Below are positions 7,692-15,225 of a stretch of DNA of 51,070 nt, piece after piece (position 1 is the stretch's first letter; each line of letters opens with the position of its first letter). The DNA comes from CAIQIA01 sp049317465 (GTDB lineage: Bacteria; Cyanobacteriota; Cyanobacteriia; PCC-6307; Cyanobiaceae): the NCBI GenBank assembly GCA_049317465.1, contig JBMOIF010000009.1:1-51070 (forward strand), written 5' to 3'. The notes under the pieces are model-generated. The model saw only the letters and a program-made list of their open reading frames with translations. It made no database searches and had not been told where the DNA came from. The position numbers and the translations under genes were made by a program.

Positions 7692-7886
7692 TCAGAGGGC
7701 TGTTCCCCCCGAGCCCAGGTGCTGACGCATCGCCCAGTTGGTGGCAGCTTTCTGCGTGTGCCACGCCTGCAGCAACTGCTTCGCCAGATCGCGCAGCACC
7801 TGAGGGTCGCCCTCGGCATCGATGGCACGGCTCATCCGCTCGACCTCGAACTGTTGTCCGAGGCTGAGGCTGATCGTGTGGTCCAT
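7692..7886 (-). CDS. NblA-like small helical protein
   Basis: The 64-residue product starts MDHTISLSLGQQFEVERM and continues as two predicted helices with 'DPQVLRDLAKQLLQAWHTQK'. NblA, the phycobilisome-degradation adaptor, has the same size and layout: a short N-terminus with an 'LSLEQQF'-type motif, a helix, a turn, and a second helix with repeated Leu and polar residues. The resemblance is by eye and lies mostly in the first twelve residues and the helical pattern. It may instead be a separate picocyanobacterial family. The ATG at 7886 was chosen over an in-frame TTG at 7895. The C-terminus (GSGGTAL) is flexible. Confidence 0.55.
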   Translation of the reverse strand: MDHTISLSLGQQFEVERMSRAIDAEGDPQVLRDLAKQLLQAWHTQKAATNWAMRQHLGSGGTAL

Positions 7887-7987
7887 GGTGGTCAACGCGA
7901 TTCACCGGGATCGTAAGAACTGTTTCAGGCCGGCCCGTAGTTACGGTTACCTGCGGGCGCTTGTGTGTTAACGGCCTGACCAACGGT

Positions 7988-8164
7988 TCAAGCTGGCTCG
8001 CCCCCCTCTGGGCCCGGCGCCTTCAGCTCCTCCACGCAGCGGGTCACGCACTCGCCGTCGTCCAGGGAGCACTCACTGATGCAGTTGAAGTACGTCTCGA
8101 CGGCATCCCAGGACCCTTCGCTGCTGCCGAGGGTCCCGTCGCCGTTCTGGAAGGCAGAGGTCAT
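7988..8164 (-). CDS. Small twin-CX3C cysteine protein
   Basis: The 58-residue product starts MTSAFQNGDG and contains Cys28, Cys32, Cys39 and Cys43, that is CX3C-X6-CX3C within 'YFNCISECSLDDGECVTRCVEEL'. Two short helices carrying paired cysteines are the layout of disulphide-linked helical hairpins (CHCH-like), although a metal site is also possible. The start is supported by AGGAG on the minus strand (8169-8173), four bases before the ATG. Many cyanobacteria carry small proteins of this look, but I cannot name a function. It lies between the NblA-like gene and the ABC-F gene, all on the minus strand. Confidence 0.75.
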   Translation of the reverse strand: MTSAFQNGDGTLGSSEGSWDAVETYFNCISECSLDDGECVTRCVEELKAPGPEGGEPA

Positions 8165-8274
8165 GGCGCTCCTGGCAGTGTTTCGTCAGCGTATGCAGAC
8201 GATTCCCGTGGGTCCAGCTCTTTGAGTCTTCCTGCCTAGGCTCCCATGAAGTTTCGTGTTTATGCCTCTCAGGC

Positions 8275-9996
8275 TCACTCCTCCATGGGGCGGTGGCGGC
8301 GCCGTTCCGCCCGGGTCTTCTGTTTGAGGCGGTTCGCGGCGCGCTTGGTTTCACGCGCCGCCTCCGCTTCCATCTCCTCCTGACGCGCTGCCTCCTGGGC
8401 CTTGCGCTCCAGGTAGGCGTCGTAACCATCCGAATAGGACACCAGGCCGCCGTCGCGCAGCTCCACGACGCGGTTGGCCACGGCCTTGAGGAAGGCCCGG
8501 TCATGGGAGACCAGAAGCACCGCCCCCTCGTAGGCGCTCAGGGCCTCCTGCAGACGCAGCTTGGCCGGGATGTCGAGGTGGTTCGTCGGCTCATCAAGCA
8601 GCAGCAGGTTGGTCGGCTTCACCATCAGCAGGGCCAGGGCCAGCCGTGCCTTCTCTCCCCCGCTGAGACGACCCACCGGCTGGAAGACGGCCTCGTTGCT
8701 GAAGCCGAATCCCCCCAGCAGGGAGCGGACCTGGGTCTGGGTCCAGTCCGGCACGGCGGTGAACAGCGTCTCGATGACCGTTGTGTCCAGGTCGAGGGCC
8801 TCAGCCTGGTTCTGCTCGTAGTACCCGGCGATGACGTTGTGATCGCCCAGCTGCGCCGTGCCGTCCTCCGGTTGCTCGAGGCCGAGGATGAGTCGCAGCA
8901 GGGTCGATTTGCCGGCGCCGTTCGGACCGACGAAGGCGATGCGGTCGCCTCGTTCCACCTCCAGCTCGGCCCCCAGAAAGAGGATGCGGGATCCGTAGGC
9001 GTGACTCAGGTCGCTGACCCGGGCCACCACCCGGCCCGAGCGCGGCGCGGCCGGCAGCTGGAAGCCGGGACCGGCCAGGTCGGTCTCGGGGGCATCCAGC
9101 CTCTCGACCTTGTCGAGCAGTTTCTCGCGGCTCTTGGCCTGGGTGCTTCGGGTGGCGCTGGCGCGGAAGCGGTCGATGTAGGACTGCTGGGCCGCGAGGT
9201 CCTTCTGTTGGCGGTCGAAGGCGGCCTGGGCAGCGTCCTGATCGAGGAGTTTCTGTTCGAGGTGGTCGGAATAATTGCCCAGGTAGCAACGGGTCAGCCC
9301 CCGCTGGGTCTCGACGATCGAGGTGCAGATCCGGTCGAGGAAGGCCTGGTCATGACTGACCACCACGAGGGCCACGCTGAGGCTGCAGAGGTACGACTCC
9401 AGCCAATCGATCGTGGCGAGATCAAGATGGTTCGTCGGCTCGTCGAGCAGCAGCAGATCGGGCTCCTGCAGCAGGATCTTGCCGAGCGCCATGCGCATCT
9501 GCCAGCCCCCCGAGAAGGTCCTCACCCGGCGCTCCGCGTCGTCACCGCTGAAGCCGAGGGTGGGCAGCAGCCGGTCGATGCGGGCGTCAAGGGCATAGCC
9601 CCCCAGGGACTCGAAGCGGCTCTGCAGCCGCCCCAGCTCCTCCACCAGGGTGTCGAGCTCTGGGCCGTCAGCCGTGGCCAGCAGCTCCTCGACCTGCCGT
9701 TGCCGGTGCACCACGGCGGCCGCCTCGGCGAAGGCCTGGAACAGCTCCTCCCTCACCGTGCGCTCTCCGTCCACATCGCACTCCTGGCGGAGAAACGCGA
9801 TCCGTGGGTTGCCCAGCCGGATGATCTGACCGCTGCTGGGTTCCTCGAGTCCGGCGATGATGCGCAACTGGGTGGATTTTCCGGCGCCGTTGACCCCCAC
9901 AAGACCGATGCGGTCTCCGGCCTTCACCTCCCAGCTCACATCCCGGAGGACCTCTCCGTTCGGGTAGATCTTGCCGACTCGCTCCAGACGCAGCAC
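8275..9996 (-). CDS. ABC-F family ATPase (translation factor type)
   Basis: The 573-residue protein has two ABC ATPase domains and no membrane segment, as in ABC-F proteins that bind the ribosomal E site or confer ribosome protection. Domain 1 has Walker A GVNGAGKST (Lys40), the FSGGW signature and Walker B LLLLDEPTNHLD. A charged linker ('RQQKDLAAQQSYIDRFRASATRSTQAKSR') is the P-site tRNA-interaction motif region. Domain 2 has GPNGAGKST (about 355-363), LSGGEKARLAL and a second LLLLDEPTNHLD. The C-terminal tail is strongly basic (KRAANRLKQKTRAERRR). It could be Uup-, EttA- or YheS-like; the tail and linker do not settle this. Confidence 0.93.
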   Translation of the reverse strand: MLRLERVGKIYPNGEVLRDVSWEVKAGDRIGLVGVNGAGKSTQLRIIAGLEEPSSGQIIRLGNPRIAFLRQECDVDGERTVREELFQAFAEAAAVVHRQRQVEELLATADGPELDTLVEELGRLQSRFESLGGYALDARIDRLLPTLGFSGDDAERRVRTFSGGWQMRMALGKILLQEPDLLLLDEPTNHLDLATIDWLESYLCSLSVALVVVSHDQAFLDRICTSIVETQRGLTRCYLGNYSDHLEQKLLDQDAAQAAFDRQQKDLAAQQSYIDRFRASATRSTQAKSREKLLDKVERLDAPETDLAGPGFQLPAAPRSGRVVARVSDLSHAYGSRILFLGAELEVERGDRIAFVGPNGAGKSTLLRLILGLEQPEDGTAQLGDHNVIAGYYEQNQAEALDLDTTVIETLFTAVPDWTQTQVRSLLGGFGFSNEAVFQPVGRLSGGEKARLALALLMVKPTNLLLLDEPTNHLDIPAKLRLQEALSAYEGAVLLVSHDRAFLKAVANRVVELRDGGLVSYSDGYDAYLERKAQEAARQEEMEAEAARETKRAANRLKQKTRAERRRHRPMEE

Positions 9997-10081
9997 CGCT
10001 GCCCTCCGGGGATGGGATCCGGGACCCTACCAAGGCAGGCAGCGGGGGGGGCAGACTCGTGGGGTTCCACCCCGCGGTCCG

Positions 10082-10234
10082 ATGCAGAGGCGCCTCGAAC
10101 AGGTGGCCGCCCTGGTGGTGGCAGCCGGTCTGGCGATCGTCAGCTACTGGCTGTTCTTCAGCTGGGCCCAGGGGGGAGGGAAGCGGTCGCAGCCGGCGGC
10201 GCCGCCCCTGGTCAGAGACCGCCCCGCGCCTTGA
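10082..10234 (+). CDS. 50-residue single-pass membrane protein
   Basis: The product begins MQRRLEQV, has one clear membrane helix (AALVVAAGLAIVSYWLFFSWA, about residues 9-29) and a short Pro/Arg-rich tail. Basic residues before the helix suggest the N-terminus is inside. It starts 86 bases from the divergent ABC-F gene. Its last 23 bases overlap the 3' end of the Nif11-like gene on the other strand. I do not recognise the family, but the helix is convincing and small proteins of this kind are common in cyanobacteria. Confidence 0.6.
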   Translation: MQRRLEQVAALVVAAGLAIVSYWLFFSWAQGGGKRSQPAAPPLVRDRPAP

Positions 10235-10445
10235 GCAGCCACTGACCGTCGCCGTCTGGGGCCTCGTCCCTGAGAAACCGCTGCACATCCTCGGGATTGA
10301 CCTGAAGTCCCCGGTCGTCGGCGATGGCCACCAGGCGCTGGAGGGTTCCCTGGGGGTCCTGCAGCGCCTGCCGGAACAGGTCCCTGGTCAGGTCTGCGTC
10401 ATCGCGGATGTGGTCATACAGAGCACGGGCGTCCTCGAGGCTCAT
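10212..10445 (-). CDS. Nif11-like small protein
   Basis: The 77-residue product starts MSLEDARALYDHIRDDADL and continues with 'DPQGTLQRLVAIADDRGLQVNPEDVQRFL'. This matches the Nif11 domain pattern: an N-terminal 'S-x-E-x-A-x-x-F/L' helix, a middle helix and a final 'G-(L/F)-x-(F/V)-(T/N)-x-E-(D/E)-(V/L)' helix. Nif11 domains occur as leader regions of nitrile-hydratase-like or lanthipeptide precursors and also as free small proteins. Here the protein ends KARGGL, with no real core peptide after the Gly-Gly, so a free-standing role is more likely. No modification enzyme or transporter lies next to it. Confidence 0.6.
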   Translation of the reverse strand: MSLEDARALYDHIRDDADLTRDLFRQALQDPQGTLQRLVAIADDRGLQVNPEDVQRFLRDEAPDGDGQWLLKARGGL

Positions 10446-10480
10446 GGAAATCGGCTGTCTTGTTCCAACTGTTGCAGCTC

Positions 10481-10711
10481 TTATGCCGCGCGGCCGAACA
10501 TCGATCCGACATAGCGCTGGGTGAGCTGCCGCTCAACCATGCCCTGCTGCATCAGGAAACCGCAGAGGGCCGCCTGCACCAGGCGGTACTGGTCCCACTG
10601 CGGATGATCCTCGATGAAGCGAACCAGCGCGGCGTGCAGGGACGCCGGCAGTGGGGTCCGGAAGCTGATCACGGGCTCGGCGACGGCCGCCTCCGACGCA
10701 GTGGTGGTCAT
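10481..10711 (-). CDS. DUF2811-type protein
   Basis: The predicted 76-residue product carries 'ISFRTPLPASLHAALVRFIEDHPQWDQYRLVQAALCGFLMQQG' (about residues 15-57) and ends near 'RYVGSMFGRAA'. It matches cyanobacterial DUF2811 proteins, which have the same 'LHxxLxxFIExHPxWDQxRL' core and are of unknown function. The ATG at 10711 puts the domain close to the N-terminus; in-frame starts at 10735 and 10789 would only add Pro/Ala-rich residues. It lies 35 bases upstream of the Nif11-like gene, so both may share a transcript. Confidence 0.7.
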   Translation of the reverse strand: MTTTASEAAVAEPVISFRTPLPASLHAALVRFIEDHPQWDQYRLVQAALCGFLMQQGMVERQLTQRYVGSMFGRAA

Positions 10712-11098
10712 GGGGGCTGAGCTCGTGGCCGGCATCGCGGGCGGTCGGATCGGTCGCACCAGTTCGCCACGTCGGCCGCCGATCGTCAAAGGCCGGGGGG
10801 AGGCAGGGCTGTGGAGCCGTCGCCACGGTCTCGTCGGCGAGGGGCCAGCCGGGGTCAGGGCTCTGCGGCCGGGGCCCGGACCGTGCCCCTTCGTGGGAGG
10901 GCGGGCGCTCAGGCGTCAAGCTGAGGATCCGTGGAAACCGCCCATTCCCCAGGGGGCCAGCGGCCGGCCCGGCCCCGCGGGGCTGGCCTGGGGAAAACCA
11001 CCCCCCAGGGGTGGGGAAAAGCCGCCGCCGCTGTGGAGGACGCGATGCATCAGCAGATCTGATCAGTGCTGATCAGCCGCAGGGTCTCAGGGCGCGAT
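10712..11098. other. 387-base intergenic region with repeated short motifs
   Basis: No convincing gene was seen here. The stretch is Gly/Cys-codon-rich noise on both strands and contains recurring TGGGGAAAA-like words (10989-10997 and 11012-11020), a GTGGAAACC at 10931, and an inverted repeat between 10998 and 11014. Two copies of the palindrome CTGATCAG lie at 11059-11066 and 11069-11076, spaced ten bases centre to centre. The CTGATCAG pair is the right spacing for a protein that binds one face of the DNA. It lies just past the stop of the gene at 11099. Confidence 0.4.
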
Positions 11099-11323
11099 TC
11101 AGGCGGCCTGGTCGTGCTGGTCGAGACGGGCCGAGCCCGGAAGCGACTGGGCCTCGTTGCACAGGAGCCTGCGCAGCTGGGCGTAGTTGCGGGCCATCGT
11201 GGCTCTGCCGTCCCGCTGGGCACCGAATTCAGCCCGCTGCAGGACGTGATGGAGGTGGGTGAGCAGGTAGGGGCTGAGAACAGCGGAAACGAGGACGTCG
11301 TCGCTTGGAGCGGGGGTGGGCAT
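11099..11323 (-). CDS. Small hypothetical protein
   Basis: The 74-residue product begins MPTPAPSDDVLVSAVLSPYLL and has a helical core with conserved-looking 'HHVLQRAEFGAQRDG' and 'MARNYAQLRRLLCNEA' stretches. It has one Cys and no membrane segment, and I do not recognise it. Upstream in-frame starts at 11380 would add a hydrophobic N-terminus (MLVAWSWLVA), but that would run into the palindromic control region of the divergent regulator gene. The ATG at 11323 is therefore preferred. It may be controlled by that regulator. Confidence 0.5.
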   Translation of the reverse strand: MPTPAPSDDVLVSAVLSPYLLTHLHHVLQRAEFGAQRDGRATMARNYAQLRRLLCNEAQSLPGSARLDQHDQAA

Positions 11324-11386
11324 GGCAGGAAGAGCGGGCGCTCCGGACCGGGCCACAAGCCAGGACCAGGCCACAAGCATAGTGCT

Positions 11387-11417
11387 GGATAGTATCCATG
11401 ACAGTGGGCGTACACTG
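11387..11417. promoter_or_regulatory. Adjacent palindromes in front of the ribbon-helix-helix gene
   Basis: GGATAGTATCC at 11387-11397 is a palindrome around a single central base. CAGTG-N6-CACTG lies at 11402-11417. The second overlaps TACACT (11411-11416), a plausible -10 element for the gene that starts at 11461. This is the arrangement expected of an autoregulatory operator for a dimeric DNA-binding protein. No good -35 hexamer was seen at the matching distance. Confidence 0.4.
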
Positions 11418-11460
11418 GTGGCGAGCCACGCCAGTCGCGTCCAGCTGCCCTCTCTCCGTT

Positions 11461-11757
11461 GTGGCCACCCGTCAGACCTCCAGCAGCGGCCGCCCCAAGT
11501 CGCCCCGCATCCAGGTGGTGCTCTCGGAAGAGCTGCTTGAACAGCTGACGGCAGTCGCCGACGCCGACTGCCGCACCGTGAGCAACCTGGCCCGGGTGCT
11601 GATCCAGCAGGGGTTGCAGCAGCGTCTCTCCCCCGCTGGCGGCAGCCGACCCAGGGAGAGCCTGCGCGAGTCCCTGGAGCGCTCCCAGGCCGGAACAGCG
11701 CCGCGCCTGCGCGGACGGCCCCGTCGCATCCGCCTGCGGGGGCCCTTCAGGGCCTGA
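11461..11757 (+). CDS. Ribbon-helix-helix (CopG/Arc-like) DNA-binding protein
   Basis: The 98-residue product has the RHH fold signature 'SPRIQVVLSEELLEQLTAVADADCRTVSNLARVLIQQGL' (about residues 12-51): a short strand (RIQVVL) and two helices. It is followed by a basic, Pro/Arg-rich tail. Such proteins bind DNA as dimers and often repress their own genes. A GTG at 11461 is the likely start because putative operator and -10 sequences lie just upstream; an ATG at 11398 would place those inside the gene. No toxin gene follows, so this is not an obvious antitoxin. Its 3' end overlaps anmK by 11 bases on the other strand. Confidence 0.75.
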   Translation: MATRQTSSSGRPKSPRIQVVLSEELLEQLTAVADADCRTVSNLARVLIQQGLQQRLSPAGGSRPRESLRESLERSQAGTAPRLRGRPRRIRLRGPFRA

Positions 11758-12868
11758 TCAACACACCGAGCCGTCCGCCCCGCCGGCAGCCGGTCACGGC
11801 CGGATCTGCCGCCGCCACCCCCCGCCAGTGCCACCACGCGAGCAACGCGAAGGCCAGGGCTTCCCGATCCAGATCGGCGATGCCCAGATCGGCGAGGGGA
11901 CGCACCACCACTCCGCGGCAGCGTCGACGCAGCTCTCCCATCAGGGTGGCGTTGCGGCAGCCGCCACCGGCCACCAGGAGTTCCAGCGGCCTCGGGCCCC
12001 GCTCCAGATCGGCCGCCACCACCGCCGCCGTGAAGGCTGTCAGGGTCGCCAGGGCCTCGGCCGGATCCACCGGCCCCAGTTCCTCGAGGCGACGCTCCAG
12101 GTCGACGGCTCCGAAGAGTTCGCGCCCCGTGGACTTCGGTGGTGGTTGCTGCAGGTAAGGCTCCTGCAGCCACCGTTCGATGGCCTCGTCATTCCCATGG
12201 CCCCGGGCCGCCCAGGCACCATCCGCGTCGAAGCGCAGGCGCCCCTGGCTGAACCGCTGCACGGCCAGATCCAGCAGGGTGTTGGCAGGCCCACAGTCCC
12301 AGCCTCGGATTGGGGCACGCCGGTCGGGGCCCTGGCGGGGGGGGAGCAGGGTGAGGTTGGCAATGCCGCCGAGGTTGAGCAGGGCCCGCCAGCCACCGAT
12401 GGCGGGCAGCAGTGCCCCGTCACACAGGGGAACCAGCGGTGCCCCCTGGCCACCACGGGCCAGGTCGGCACCCCGGAAGTCGCAGACCACCGGCGTGGCC
12501 AGGAGTTCGGCCAGCAAGGGACCCTGCAGCACCTGCCAGCTCGCCCCCCGGCGGATCGACTCCGGCGGCCGGTGCCAGAGGGTCTGACCATGGCAGCCCA
12601 CCAATCGGGCTGAGCCGGCCGGGTCAGCCCGGCGGGCACAGGCGGCCTGGACCTCGGTGATGGCTTCGGCCAGCTCAAGCATGGCCGCAGCGGAACGGGA
12701 ACTGCCCTGGCCCACCGAGACGATCTCGGCCCGCAGCTCGTCCGGGTAAGGCACATGGGCCGAGGCCAGGATGCGCCAGCGGGGTCGCCGGGGTGCCCCC
12801 TGCAAGCGGACCAGCACCCCGTCAACGCCGTCGGCGCTGGTGCCGCTCATCAGGCCAAGGACCCGCAT
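11747..12868 (-). CDS. anmK: Anhydro-N-acetylmuramic acid kinase
   Basis: AnmK phosphorylates and opens 1,6-anhydro-N-acetylmuramic acid released during peptidoglycan turnover, giving MurNAc-6-phosphate. The 373-residue protein begins at MRVLGLMSGTSADGVD (the ATP-binding 'GLMSGTSxDGxD' signature, residues 4-15). It continues with 'VGCHGQTLWH' (about 100-110), 'NLGGIANLT' (about 177-185) and the C-terminal 'LLVAGGGCRNATLM' region. All are hallmarks of the hexokinase/Hsp70-like AnmK fold. The ATG at 12868 was chosen because the signature must lie at the N-terminus. The gene sits 20 bases downstream of the peroxiredoxin gene's stop on the same strand. Confidence 0.93.
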   Translation of the reverse strand: MRVLGLMSGTSADGVDGVLVRLQGAPRRPRWRILASAHVPYPDELRAEIVSVGQGSSRSAAAMLELAEAITEVQAACARRADPAGSARLVGCHGQTLWHRPPESIRRGASWQVLQGPLLAELLATPVVCDFRGADLARGGQGAPLVPLCDGALLPAIGGWRALLNLGGIANLTLLPPRQGPDRRAPIRGWDCGPANTLLDLAVQRFSQGRLRFDADGAWAARGHGNDEAIERWLQEPYLQQPPPKSTGRELFGAVDLERRLEELGPVDPAEALATLTAFTAAVVAADLERGPRPLELLVAGGGCRNATLMGELRRRCRGVVVRPLADLGIADLDREALAFALLAWWHWRGVAAADPAVTGCRRGGRLGVLIRP

Positions 12869-12890
12869 GGGTCGACGTCCGCGCCGGGGG

Positions 12891-13526
12891 TCAGCGGTTG
12901 GGCTGGGGGGTGAGGCGCAGGTAGGGACGCACCTCGGTGACGCCCTTCGGGAAACGGGTGCGGGCCTCTTCGGTGGGGATCGACGGAACCACCACACAGT
13001 CGTCACCGTCCTTCCAGTTGACCGGCGTCGCCACCTGATGGTGGTCGGTCAGCTGCAGGGAATCGATCACCCGCAGGATCTCATCGAAGTTTCTGCCGGT
13101 GCTGGCGGGGTAGGTGATCTGCAGGCGGAGCTTCTTCTGGGGGTCGATGATGAACACCGAGCGCACCGTGAGGTTGCTGAGGGAATTGGGATGGATCATC
13201 CCGTAGAGGTCGCTCACGCTCCGGTCCTCATCGGCAAGGATCGGATAGTCGACCAGGGTGCACTGGGTCTCGTTGATGTCCTCAATCCAGCCTTTGTGGC
13301 TGTCGGCACGATCAACACTCAGGGCCAGGGTCTTGACATTGCGCTTCTCCCATTCCGGGCGCAGGCGTGCAACTTCGCCCAGTTCGGTGGTGCACACCGG
13401 TGTGAAGTCAGCCGGGTGGGAAAAGAGCACGACCCAGCCGTCGCCGGCAAAGTCGTACAGGTTGATGGGACCCAGCTGGGAGTCCTGGGTGAAATTCGGA
13501 ACGGTGTCGCCGAGCTGCAGGGCCAT
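12891..13526 (-). CDS. 1-Cys peroxiredoxin (Prx6 type)
   Basis: This peroxiredoxin of 211 residues reduces hydrogen peroxide and organic hydroperoxides. The peroxidatic Cys45 lies in 'HPADFTPVCTTELG' (residues 37-50). The later 'LTVRSVFIIDPQKKLRL' and 'NFDEILRVIDSLQLTDHH' segments and the extended C-terminal domain with 'TPVNWKDGDDCVVVPSI' are typical of the Prx6/1-Cys subfamily, which in cyanobacteria protects against oxidative stress. Cys177 is present in the C-terminal domain but is not in a 2-Cys resolving position. The ATG at 13526 gives the standard N-terminus MALQLGD. The downstream anmK gene is on the same strand. Confidence 0.93.
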   Translation of the reverse strand: MALQLGDTVPNFTQDSQLGPINLYDFAGDGWVVLFSHPADFTPVCTTELGEVARLRPEWEKRNVKTLALSVDRADSHKGWIEDINETQCTLVDYPILADEDRSVSDLYGMIHPNSLSNLTVRSVFIIDPQKKLRLQITYPASTGRNFDEILRVIDSLQLTDHHQVATPVNWKDGDDCVVVPSIPTEEARTRFPKGVTEVRPYLRLTPQPNR

Positions 13527-13632
13527 GGCCTGGAACGCTGTCAGACCAATGCTGGCACAGCCCGCCGGGCCAGGGCAGGCACCCGGGGCGTTGCCATCCA
13601 TGGCATGGTGACCCCGGATACACCGCGTCCCT

Positions 13633-15225
13633 GTGCAGGACCTTCTGCGGCGGTCGACCCATCCGCTGGCGCGTCTGCGGCGCCGCTGGATCAACGACGG
13701 CCACCATCGCTGGGCAGACCTGCCTCCCCTTGCCCTCCACGCGCTCTGGCGCCGGCGCCAGGCCGAGGGCGGCCGCCAGGCCCGGCGCACCCTGGCCGAC
13801 CAGGACACGCCGGGGTTGCTGCTGCTTGAGGCCGGTGCCTGGCCCCGCCCCTGGACCATGGTGCGCTGGTGCCAGGGCCGGCAGGTGCTGGTCAGGGGGC
13901 GGGGCGGCCCTGCCGAGCTGAAGGCCCTCGACTGGTCGAGCGTGCTGTTGCTGGCGCCCGGGGTGCAACCGCTGTGGAGTGGACTACCGGCGCTGATGCT
14001 CGCCCTGGCGCGGGCCGAGGGCCCGGGCGGCTGGGTGGGCGATGCGCTGGAGTGCCGCCCCTGGCGCCGGCGACCGCTGCTGCGTCCGGGTTGGGATCCC
14101 CTGCTCTGGACGCTGGATGCTGACCTTGCCGACCATCTTGTGCTCAGCCGGGAGCTGTGGCCCCTGGTGATCGAGGCCGCCGATGGGGTGAGCTCTCCCT
14201 TGCGCCTGCTGCCGACCCTGGGCGGCGGCCGGATTCCCATGGTCAAGCTGCCCTGGGTTCTGGCGCGTCGTCCGCCGGCCCGTGCCGCGGAGCGGCTGAA
14301 GGCCGCGCTGGATCGACGTCGGCAACTGTCCCCCCCCGGGCCGGGGCTGACCTACTCACTGGCCCCCAGCCCCGGTCTGCTGCAGCTGCAGGTCGGCCCT
14401 GGGTTCCGCTGCCCCTCGCTGGAGGTGCTGATCCCGACCATTCAGGCGCCCCTCGCCAGTGGTGGGACCGCCGTGAACAGGCTCCTGCGTAGCTTTGCCG
14501 CCACGATCTGGCCCCCTGAACGGCTGCTGCTGCATCTGGGCGATGACCTCGGCCGGCCCCAGTCCCTCGATCTGGCGGCCAGCGGTTTTCCGACCCGAGT
14601 CGCAGACACCCGGGGGCTGCGCAGCGAAGGCTTCCATTACGCCCGCAAACTCAACGCCATGGCCCGGGGCAGCCGGGCTGACCTGCTGCTGTTCCTCAAC
14701 GACGACGTGGTTGTCACCGATCCTGACTGGCTGCGGCAGCTGGCGGCCCTGCTGCAGCATCAGGGAGGCGGCCTGGTGGCCCCGCTGCTGCTCTTCGCTG
14801 ACGGCCGGGTGCAGCACGCCGGTGTGATCGGCGGTCTGCTGGGGTTGGCCTCCCACCCCTGGGCCGGAGAGGCCCCGGCCCGGCTGGGGCCGATGGCCCA
14901 GGTCCAGAGGGCCTGTACCCTGCTCACCGGTGCCTGCCTGCTCACGGCGCGCAGTGATTTCGAGGCCGTCGGCGGCTACGACGAGAGCTACCCCGTGGAG
15001 TTCAACGATCTCGATCTGTGTCTGCGCTACCGGGAGGCCGGTCGTCCCGTCACCCTCGATCCCAGTGCCTGGCTCCAGCACGATGAGGGCCTGAGCCGCG
15101 CTGGTGACCCCCGCCGTGAGCAGGGTCGCGAGCGCTTTCAGGCCCGTTGGGGTGAGGTGTTGCGTCACGATCCGGCCGTGCATCCTTCCCTGAGTCGCAC
15201 CCACCGCCGCTTGCGGCCTGAATGA
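13633..15225 (+). CDS. Family 2-type glycosyltransferase with extra N-terminal domain
   Basis: The 530-residue protein begins with a roughly 250-residue Arg/Leu/Trp-rich region I do not recognise. It is followed by a GT-A fold region from 'LEVLIPTIQAPLASGGTAVNRLLRSF'. The motif 'LLLFLNDDVVV' (about residues 350-360) is the usual metal-binding DxD-like site. 'GGYDESYPVEFNDLDLCLRYREAGRPV' near the C-terminus is the typical acceptor/catalytic-base region of rhamnosyl- and other GT2 enzymes. It starts with GTG and ends in an ATGA overlap with the next glycosyltransferase. Three consecutive glycosyltransferases suggest assembly of a surface polysaccharide or glycolipid. Confidence 0.8.
   Translation: MQDLLRRSTHPLARLRRRWINDGHHRWADLPPLALHALWRRRQAEGGRQARRTLADQDTPGLLLLEAGAWPRPWTMVRWCQGRQVLVRGRGGPAELKALDWSSVLLLAPGVQPLWSGLPALMLALARAEGPGGWVGDALECRPWRRRPLLRPGWDPLLWTLDADLADHLVLSRELWPLVIEAADGVSSPLRLLPTLGGGRIPMVKLPWVLARRPPARAAERLKAALDRRRQLSPPGPGLTYSLAPSPGLLQLQVGPGFRCPSLEVLIPTIQAPLASGGTAVNRLLRSFAATIWPPERLLLHLGDDLGRPQSLDLAASGFPTRVADTRGLRSEGFHYARKLNAMARGSRADLLLFLNDDVVVTDPDWLRQLAALLQHQGGGLVAPLLLFADGRVQHAGVIGGLLGLASHPWAGEAPARLGPMAQVQRACTLLTGACLLTARSDFEAVGGYDESYPVEFNDLDLCLRYREAGRPVTLDPSAWLQHDEGLSRAGDPRREQGRERFQARWGEVLRHDPAVHPSLSRTHRRLRPE

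Noticed and set aside
8293..10245. 650-codon open frame on the plus strand
   Set aside because: It lies antisense to the ABC-F gene; its product is low-complexity and Gln/Gly-rich with no family features. High GC content leaves long open frames opposite real genes.
10712..11098. Chromosomal replication origin
   Set aside because: DnaA-box-like words are imperfect and neither dnaA nor dnaN nor an AT-rich unwinding element is nearby.
11461..11757. Toxin-antitoxin pair built on the RHH protein
   Set aside because: No toxin-like gene follows; the next gene on the plus strand is far away and the overlapping neighbour is anmK on the other strand.
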